A DNA stretch of 5,489 nt from Desulfobacteraceae bacterium. Lineage in GTDB: Bacteria; Desulfobacterota; Desulfobacteria; Desulfobacterales; Desulfosalsimonadaceae. Position 1 is the stretch's first letter. Each line of letters begins with the position of its first letter. Below, one piece after another: positions 1 to 3,619 of the stretch. The stretch spans positions 1 to 5,489 of the forward strand of contig DAIEHU010000196.1 of NCBI GenBank assembly GCA_027353395.1. The letters are read 5' to 3'. The notes beneath the pieces were generated by a model that saw nothing but the letters and a program-made list of their open reading frames with translations, was not told the origin of the DNA and did no database searches. Both the position numbers and the translations under genes were made by a program.

Positions 1-432
1 AGAAAGGACTGGCGCGGCGGCCGGGGCGCGGCGTTTAATATCATTCCCTCCAGCACCGGCGCGGCAAAAGCGGTGGGCAAGGTTATTCCCGAACTCAACG
101 GCAAGCTGACCGGCATGGCGTTCCGTGTTCCCACCGCCGATGTTTCGGTGGTCGATCTGACCTGCCGCCTTGAAAAAGCGGCAAAATATGATGATATCAA
201 GGCTGCCATGAAAAAGGCCTCTGAAACCACCATGAAGGGCGTCTTGGGATACACTGAGGACGAGGTGGTGTCTTCGGATTTTATCGGCGAATCCTGCACG
301 TCGGTGTTTGACGCCAAGGCCGGGATCCCGCTGAACGATCATTTCGTGAAAATTGTCGCATGGTATGATAATGAATGGGGATATTCCAACAAGTGCGTGG
401 ACCTTATTGTCCATATGGCTTCCGTCAGTTAA
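1..432 (+). CDS. gap: Glyceraldehyde-3-phosphate dehydrogenase, C-terminal part (5' end outside the window)
   Basis: This is the last 143 residues of the glycolytic enzyme that converts glyceraldehyde 3-phosphate, NAD and phosphate to 1,3-bisphosphoglycerate in the cytosol. The frame is open from base 1 and ends in TAA. Family signatures are clear: RKDWRGGRGA, NIIPSSTGAAKAVGKV, the GMAFRVPT segment whose arginine binds substrate phosphate, GVLGYTEDEVVSSDF, TSVFDAKAGIPLND and the near-C-terminal WYDNEWGYSNK. The nicotinamide-site cysteine and the NAD-binding Rossmann half lie upstream and cannot be judged. From memory, the wording is close to Escherichia coli GapA and eukaryotic cytosolic enzymes. 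A GTG at base 73 is internal, not a start. The C-terminus (VHMASVS) is ordinary in length. No convincing terminator follows within the 100 bases before the next gene. The family call is very secure. Confidence 0.97.
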   Translation, partial: RKDWRGGRGAAFNIIPSSTGAAKAVGKVIPELNGKLTGMAFRVPTADVSVVDLTCRLEKAAKYDDIKAAMKKASETTMKGVLGYTEDEVVSSDFIGESCTSVFDAKAGIPLNDHFVKIVAWYDNEWGYSNKCVDLIVHMASVS

Positions 433-517
433 CGCAATGGTTGCAGATCAGGCGAAAACCGGTTGTATGTATTAAAGCATGATGGCTGTTGCCCGGCCTT
501 TCACTTTCAATCATTTC

Positions 518-524
518 AGGAGGA
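518..524 (+). promoter_or_regulatory. Ribosome binding site of the small cysteine-rich protein
   Basis: AGGAGGA lies 8 bases before the ATG at 533. It decides the start: the in-frame ATG at 479 has no comparable site, and starting there would add 18 residues (MMAVARPF and on) unlike the rest of the protein. Confidence 0.75.
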
Positions 525-532
525 ATGACGCC

Positions 533-736
533 ATGTCAAAAAAACGTTATGAAATCAAAACATCCTGCCCGCAGTGCGGATGCAGCGCCTTATCCCATTT
601 GAGCAGGGAAGAAATGATGGAGAGATTCGGCGATGTGCCGAACGTGGAACTGGAATGCAGCGCATGCATGGCCAAATACACCGCTGGTATGAAAGACGCA
701 TGCCCTGAATGGGACAAAGAATGCCGGATGAAATAA
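533..736 (+). CDS. Small cysteine-rich, putative zinc-ribbon protein
   Basis: This is a 67-residue soluble protein of unknown function. It has seven cysteines: Cys12, Cys15 and Cys17 in SCPQCGC, Cys42 and Cys45 in ECSAC, then Cys57 and Cys64 near the C-terminus. The two CxxC knuckles, about 27 residues apart, suggest a zinc ribbon or another bound metal. The charged middle (SREEMMERFGD) may be a helix between the knuckles. No signal peptide or membrane segment is visible. The start at 533 follows a strong ribosome binding site; an in-frame ATG at 479 is the alternative. The gene stands about 100 bases after gap and runs toward a gene remnant on the other strand. It could be a small metal-binding or nucleic-acid-binding protein, but I do not recognise the family and assign no role. 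It is very probably a real gene. Confidence 0.75.
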   Translation: MSKKRYEIKTSCPQCGCSALSHLSREEMMERFGDVPNVELECSACMAKYTAGMKDACPEWDKECRMK

Positions 737-738
737 GC

Positions 739-770
739 AAGCGGGGGGCGGTAGAAAAACAGCCGCTTTT
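739..770 (+). terminator. Possible weak, bidirectional terminator hairpin
   Basis: AAGCGG at 739-744 can pair with CCGCTT at 763-768, leaving an 18-base loop, and TTTT (767-770) follows on the + strand. A shorter alternative pairs GCGG at 748-751 with CCGC at 763-766. It sits between two convergent reading frames, where a shared terminator is expected. The long loop and short T run make this tentative. Confidence 0.3.
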
Positions 771-966
771 ACCCCTTCCCGCTTTCCAACCGTTTCATGG
801 GGGTTGCGGAATTGCCTGTCATTTTCAATTGATTCAGATATGCGAATGTCAGTGGCGCATGGTCCGGATGTTCGTTTAACGATTCAACCAGGGCCGGAAG
901 GTCTTCCTGGGCGTCGATATCCCGCCAGGAAGAAACCGGTATACTCAAACGGCTTACACAATACAT
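769..966 (-). pseudogene. Remnant of a DUF2064/TIGR04282-type glycosyltransferase (C-terminal end only)
   Basis: The - strand frame encodes 65 residues ending in TAA. Its middle reads SSWRDIDAQEDLPALVESL, followed by HPDHAPLTFAYLNQL. From memory this matches the C-terminal end of the DUF2064/TIGR04282 family (nucleotide-sugar-type transferases with a MobA-like fold), where a W-x-D-[IV]-D-x-x-E-D-L motif precedes a helix and an AP-x-T-x-x-x-L segment. Full-length members are around 200 residues, so only about the last third is present. The frame is closed upstream by a stop at 976-978, at the start of the nitroreductase gene, so the rest is gone. Codon use looks like that of a real gene. The Met at 964-966 is probably not a true start, and no ribosome binding site is apparent. 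It is likely a decayed relic left by a deletion or insertion; a small expressed protein or chance frame is less likely. Confidence 0.45.
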
Positions 967-973
967 AAGGAGG
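966..973 (+). promoter_or_regulatory. Ribosome binding site of the nitroreductase
   Basis: TAAGGAGG is a full 8-base complement of the usual 16S rRNA 3' end. It ends 4 bases before the ATG at 978, a slightly short but workable gap. It supports strong translation and fixes the start. Confidence 0.8.
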
Positions 974-977
974 GGTT

Positions 978-1613
978 ATGGATTTTAAAGATGTTCTTTA
1001 TGGAAGGCGCGCCATTAATTTTTTTGATCCGGGCAAGCCGGTTTCCGAGGCTTTGCTTGATGAGATCATTGGTCTTGCGGCCCAGGCCCCTTCAGGGTTC
1101 AATATTCAGCCCTGGAGCCTGATGGTGTTGCGGGATCAGGAAGAAAAGCTCCGTTTGCAGAAACATGCCTGGAATCAATTCAAAATCAGCGCGGCGCCCG
1201 TCACCCTGATCGTCCTTGCCGATATGGATGGCTGGAAAACCGGTAATCCATTTCTGGAAAAAAATTTCCAGGAAATGGTGCGGGCCGGGGATATGACTGC
1301 AGACCAGCGCCAGTGGTTTGACGGCGCTCGAGAATCCCTGTACGGCGCAAGTGAATCGCGAAAGGTCGCATTCGCCTGCAAAAACACCGGTTTTTTCGCC
1401 ATGTCCCTGATGCTGGCCGCCAAAAGTATAGGCGTGGACACCCATCCCATGGACGGGTTTGATATGGACGCGGTTCGAAAAGAATTCAAAATTCCGGATC
1501 ATTACTGGATACCGATGCTGATCGCCGTGGGATATTTTGACGCCGCCAAATCACTTTCGCCTGCCAAATGGCGGAAAACCGTACGGGAAATCCAGGTCCG
1601 GTTTGATACCTAA
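978..1613 (+). CDS. Nitroreductase-family FMN oxidoreductase
   Basis: This 211-residue cytosolic flavoprotein belongs to the nitroreductase family, whose members use NAD(P)H and FMN to reduce nitro compounds, quinones or related acceptors; the true substrate cannot be read from sequence. The N-terminus shows the FMN-phosphate motif YGRRAINFF (8-16), then APSGFNIQPW (37-46), a hallmark of FMN binding in this family. A middle helical insertion (about 85-130) is the usual variable substrate-lid region. The second half has FFAMSLMLAAKSIGVDTHPMDGFD (139-162, written here only as a location) with the typical G-x-D-T-x-P-M core, and IPMLIAVGY (178-186) near the FMN phosphate. Length is normal. Members act as homodimers with FMN at the interface. 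It is separated by 54 AT-rich bases from the redox operon and may be read alone or with it. The family is secure, the substrate unknown. Confidence 0.92.
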   Translation: MDFKDVLYGRRAINFFDPGKPVSEALLDEIIGLAAQAPSGFNIQPWSLMVLRDQEEKLRLQKHAWNQFKISAAPVTLIVLADMDGWKTGNPFLEKNFQEMVRAGDMTADQRQWFDGARESLYGASESRKVAFACKNTGFFAMSLMLAAKSIGVDTHPMDGFDMDAVRKEFKIPDHYWIPMLIAVGYFDAAKSLSPAKWRKTVREIQVRFDT

Positions 1614-1654
1614 CCCCGCATGCATATCGATTCAATAATTTTTAAATAAATTTT

Positions 1655-1659
1655 AGGAG
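1655..1659 (+). promoter_or_regulatory. Ribosome binding site of the glutaredoxin-like gene
   Basis: AGGAG sits 8 bases before the ATG at 1668, within an AT-rich leader (1632-1667) that stands out from the surrounding coding DNA. It fixes the start. Confidence 0.75.
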
Positions 1660-1667
1660 TTTATAAT

Positions 1668-1922
1668 ATGGCAACACCTGAGGTGAAACTGTATTCGCTC
1701 TCCACCTGCGGTCATTGCAAGGCCACCAAACGGTTTTTAACCGAGTGCAATGTCGCTTATGATTTTGTGGATGTGGATGTGCTGGAAGGAGATGAGCGCA
1801 AGGCGATTCTGGAAGATGTGAAAAAGCTCAATCCCAGATGCTCTTTTCCCACCATTCAAATCGGGGATAAAGTGATTGTGGGTTTTCGTGAAGATGAAAT
1901 CAAGGAGGCGCTGGGCATCTAA
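1668..1922 (+). CDS. Glutaredoxin-like dithiol protein with CGHC active site
   Basis: This 84-residue protein has the thioredoxin fold in its compact glutaredoxin/NrdH form. Strand one (VKLYSLS) leads to the redox motif CGHC at residues 14-17, followed by a helix. The cis-proline loop CSFPTI (58-63) has Pro61, and IGDKVIVGFREDEIKEAL (65-82) is the typical C-terminal half, where glutaredoxins usually read G-x-x-V-x-G. The active site is not the CPYC of classical glutaredoxins; CGHC is that of protein disulfide isomerases, which tend to be more oxidising than thioredoxin. The length is typical of short bacterial redoxins and no signal peptide is seen, so it should act in the cytosol. Cys27 and Cys58 are additional. 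Its stop overlaps the start of the ferredoxin-thioredoxin reductase gene, so that enzyme is its likely reductant; this is inference from arrangement. Confidence 0.92.
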   Translation: MATPEVKLYSLSTCGHCKATKRFLTECNVAYDFVDVDVLEGDERKAILEDVKKLNPRCSFPTIQIGDKVIVGFREDEIKEALGI

Positions 1923-2251
1923 TGAAAGTGGAAGATCTTTATGCGCAATTGGCCAGAACACAGGGACCCAAAGGGTATTACTTTAACGCCGATCTTTCTC
2001 TGGTGTTTGACCTTCTGGAATCGCTCCAGATAAACATGAAGCGGTATGGATATATGGCCTGCCCTTGCCGCCTGTCCTCCGGGGACAGGGGAAAAGACCG
2101 GGATATTATTTGTCCGTGCGTTTACCGGGCTGCGGATGTGGCCGGATTCGGCAGTTGTTATTGCAACCTGTATGTTTCAAAGGACTGGAATGAAGGGAAA
2201 ATAAAACACCAATTCGTGCCGGAAAGACGTCCCCCGGAATTGCAGTTTTAG
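1922..2251 (+). CDS. Ferredoxin-thioredoxin reductase, catalytic (beta) subunit
   Basis: This 109-residue iron-sulfur enzyme takes electrons from ferredoxin and reduces the disulfide of a thioredoxin-like partner. The three family motifs are present: CPCR (Cys47, Cys49), CPCVYR (Cys64, Cys66) and GSCYCNLYVS (Cys79, Cys81). By comparison with the cyanobacterial enzyme, Cys47, Cys64, Cys66 and Cys79 should bind the 4Fe-4S cluster, while Cys49 and Cys81 form the redox-active disulfide. The residue between the last two cysteines is Tyr80, where plant and cyanobacterial enzymes have an active-site histidine. The start overlaps the redoxin stop by one base (TAATG), which implies coupled translation. 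No variable (alpha) subunit, known from photosynthetic forms, is encoded in the window, as is usual for non-photosynthetic bacteria and archaea. The family call is secure; the partner redoxin is inferred. Confidence 0.93.
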   Translation: MKVEDLYAQLARTQGPKGYYFNADLSLVFDLLESLQINMKRYGYMACPCRLSSGDRGKDRDIICPCVYRAADVAGFGSCYCNLYVSKDWNEGKIKHQFVPERRPPELQF

Positions 2252-2265
2252 TCAATGAGGCGATA

Positions 2266-3120
2266 ATGAACAAGAATGAAATGGTTTTAAAGACAATTGA
2301 TGCCGGGGATGTGTCCATAGAGTATTTGACCTCCCAGAATGACGGCCCAGCCATTGTTTTTCTGCATGCCACCGGTTTTCTGCCCTGGCTGTGGAAGCCT
2401 ATTGCGCGTCAGTTTTCGGATGCGTACCGGGTTATTGCGCCGTATTTCTGCGATCACCGGGAAGCTGACCCTCACGAAGGCGGATTGAGTTGGGCGCTTC
2501 TGGCGGAGGATCTGGCGCGGTTCTGTGCGGCCCTGGATATTCAAAACCCTTGCATGGTCGGTCATTCCATGGGCGGCGCGGTGATCGCCATCGCCGCCGG
2601 CGCGTTGGGGCTGAAAGTCAAAAAAACGGTGCTGATTGAACCGATTTTTTTGCCTCGGGAGATTTATTCCATCGACCTGACCGTGGATCAGCATCCCCTG
2701 GCTTCCAAATCCATCCGCCGGCGCAATTCATGGGCGGATGCGAAGGAAGCCAAGGCCTACCTCAAATCCAAACGATTGTTCGCCGCATGGGACGATGAAA
2801 TGCTGGATTTGTATGTGGCATACGGCATGGCCCCAGCGGCGGAAGGCGGGCTTTCGCTGGTCTGCCACCCCAAAAAGGAGGCTGCTTTGTTTATGGGCAG
2901 CAGGGGATATGACCCGTGGCCGATTCTGTCGCAGGTGGCGTGCCCGGTGCTGGTTCTGGAAGGAGAACATACGGAAAACAAAGGGTTTATCGATCAGAAA
3001 AAAATCGCCGCCATGTTTCCGGCCGGAGAATACCATTTGGTGGAGAATGCCGGGCATCTGATTCCCATGGAACGCCCGAAAGAGACAGCGAATATTATCC
3101 GGGAATTTTTTGAAAGATAA
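2266..3120 (+). CDS. Alpha/beta-hydrolase-fold protein
   Basis: This 284-residue protein is a probable serine hydrolase of unknown substrate. The fold's landmarks are in order: the oxyanion-hole strand IVFLHATGF (30-38), the nucleophile elbow GHSMGG with Ser101, a variable cap region (about 128-205) rich in charged residues, the late strand PVLVLEGEHTE (227-237), and NAGHLIPMERP (261-271) with catalytic His264. The acid is less clear: Glu237 (or Glu234) after the late strand, or Glu125 in LIEP after the strand following the elbow. Length is normal for the family. No signal peptide or membrane segment is seen, so it is cytosolic. The ATG lies 14 bases after the preceding stop, with a modest GAGG ribosome binding site at 2257-2260, consistent with an operon. 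It could be an esterase, lactonase or C-C hydrolase; the sequence does not decide. Confidence 0.9.
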   Translation: MNKNEMVLKTIDAGDVSIEYLTSQNDGPAIVFLHATGFLPWLWKPIARQFSDAYRVIAPYFCDHREADPHEGGLSWALLAEDLARFCAALDIQNPCMVGHSMGGAVIAIAAGALGLKVKKTVLIEPIFLPREIYSIDLTVDQHPLASKSIRRRNSWADAKEAKAYLKSKRLFAAWDDEMLDLYVAYGMAPAAEGGLSLVCHPKKEAALFMGSRGYDPWPILSQVACPVLVLEGEHTENKGFIDQKKIAAMFPAGEYHLVENAGHLIPMERPKETANIIREFFER

Positions 3121-3164
3121 AATGCGGTTAATCCGGTCGGAAGAATTGTTTTTGACCTTCAGTG

Positions 3165-3169
3165 AAAGG
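3165..3169 (+). promoter_or_regulatory. Ribosome binding site of cutA
   Basis: AAAGG lies 9 bases before the ATG at 3179. It is modest but favours this start over the in-frame ATGs at 3110 and 3122, which would add residues not seen in CutA proteins. Confidence 0.5.
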
Positions 3170-3178
3170 CGCAAACCA

Positions 3179-3499
3179 ATGGAAAACACTATTTTCGTAT
3201 ACATGACCGTGGGAAGCAAGAAAGAAGCCCTTGCCATCGGCAATGAACTGGTCGTCAACCGTCTGGCCGCTTGCGTGAACATTATCGATCAGATGAATTC
3301 CATCTACCGCTGGGACGGCGAGATTCATTATGGCAGTGAAGTGGTGATGATCGCAAAAACCCTTTCCTCCAAAGTTCCTGAGCTGATTGAGATCGTGAAA
3401 GCCAACCACAGCTATGAATGCCCCTGCATCGTCACCCTTCCAATCCTTTCGGGCAACCCGGATTTTCTGGACTGGATTGCAAGGGAGGTCAAAGGATAG
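3179..3499 (+). CDS. cutA: Divalent-cation tolerance protein CutA
   Basis: This 106-residue protein is of the CutA1 family: small, very stable trimers with a ferredoxin-like fold resembling PII signalling proteins. The family is linked to copper and other divalent-ion tolerance in Escherichia coli, but its exact biochemical role is unsettled. Diagnostic stretches are IFVYMTVGSKKEA (5-17), LVVNRLAACVNI (24-35), SIYRWDGEI (41-49), an EVVMIAKT strand (54-61), and HSYECPCIVTLPI (77-89) where most members read HPYEVPEI, then FLDWI (96-100). The start at 3179 gives the usual length and N-terminus. It lies 58 bases after the hydrolase and is probably the last gene of the operon. Cys33 in the AACVNI segment is typical, while Cys81 and Cys83 in ECPC are extra and could suit metal or redox chemistry; that point is only a suggestion. 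Confidence 0.95.
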   Translation: MENTIFVYMTVGSKKEALAIGNELVVNRLAACVNIIDQMNSIYRWDGEIHYGSEVVMIAKTLSSKVPELIEIVKANHSYECPCIVTLPILSGNPDFLDWIAREVKG

Positions 3500-3552
3500 C
3501 CAAACGATTTGTCATATCATTGGCGGCATTCAGGCAGTTTTTCTCACCCATC

Positions 3553-3567
3553 CCGGCCTCCGGCCGG
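3553..3567 (+). repeat. Short GC-rich inverted repeat after cutA
   Basis: CCGGCC (3553-3558) and GGCCGG (3562-3567) form a perfect 6-base-pair stem around a 3-base loop. It lies in the 120-base gap between cutA and the kinase-like gene, but lacks a directly following T run (ATTTTT comes about 20 bases later). It may slow transcription or mark the operon end; it is not a classical terminator. Nothing else is recognisable in this gap, and no good promoter was found. Confidence 0.35.
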
Positions 3568-3619
3568 TTGAGCCTTCAGAAACGTTATTTTTCTATCCGG
3601 ATATATCGAAAGCTGCCCC

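Noticed and set aside
441..472. TTGCAG and a TATGTA-like element as a promoter for the small cysteine-rich gene
   Set aside because: The spacing is about 19 bases and both elements match poorly.
940..945. TATACT as a -10 element for the nitroreductase
   Set aside because: The hexamer is good, but no acceptable -35 lies 16-18 bases upstream, and it falls within the glycosyltransferase relic.
1092..1502. Open frames on the - strand opposite the nitroreductase
   Set aside because: They are antisense to a secure flavoprotein gene and have no motifs of their own.
1603..1639. TTGATA (1603-1608) as a -35 element for the redoxin operon
   Set aside because: At the right distance there is only TATCGA; the better AATAAT at 1634-1639 is too far away.
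2738..3113. Two + strand frames inside the hydrolase
   Set aside because: They overlap the catalytic part of the hydrolase in other frames; their Arg- and Trp-rich content is typical of out-of-frame reading.
2728..3282. A 184-codon open frame on the - strand opposite the hydrolase and cutA
   Set aside because: It lies entirely against two well-supported genes, shows no recognisable motif, is rich in Arg, Phe and His as antisense frames often are, and has no clear ribosome binding site.
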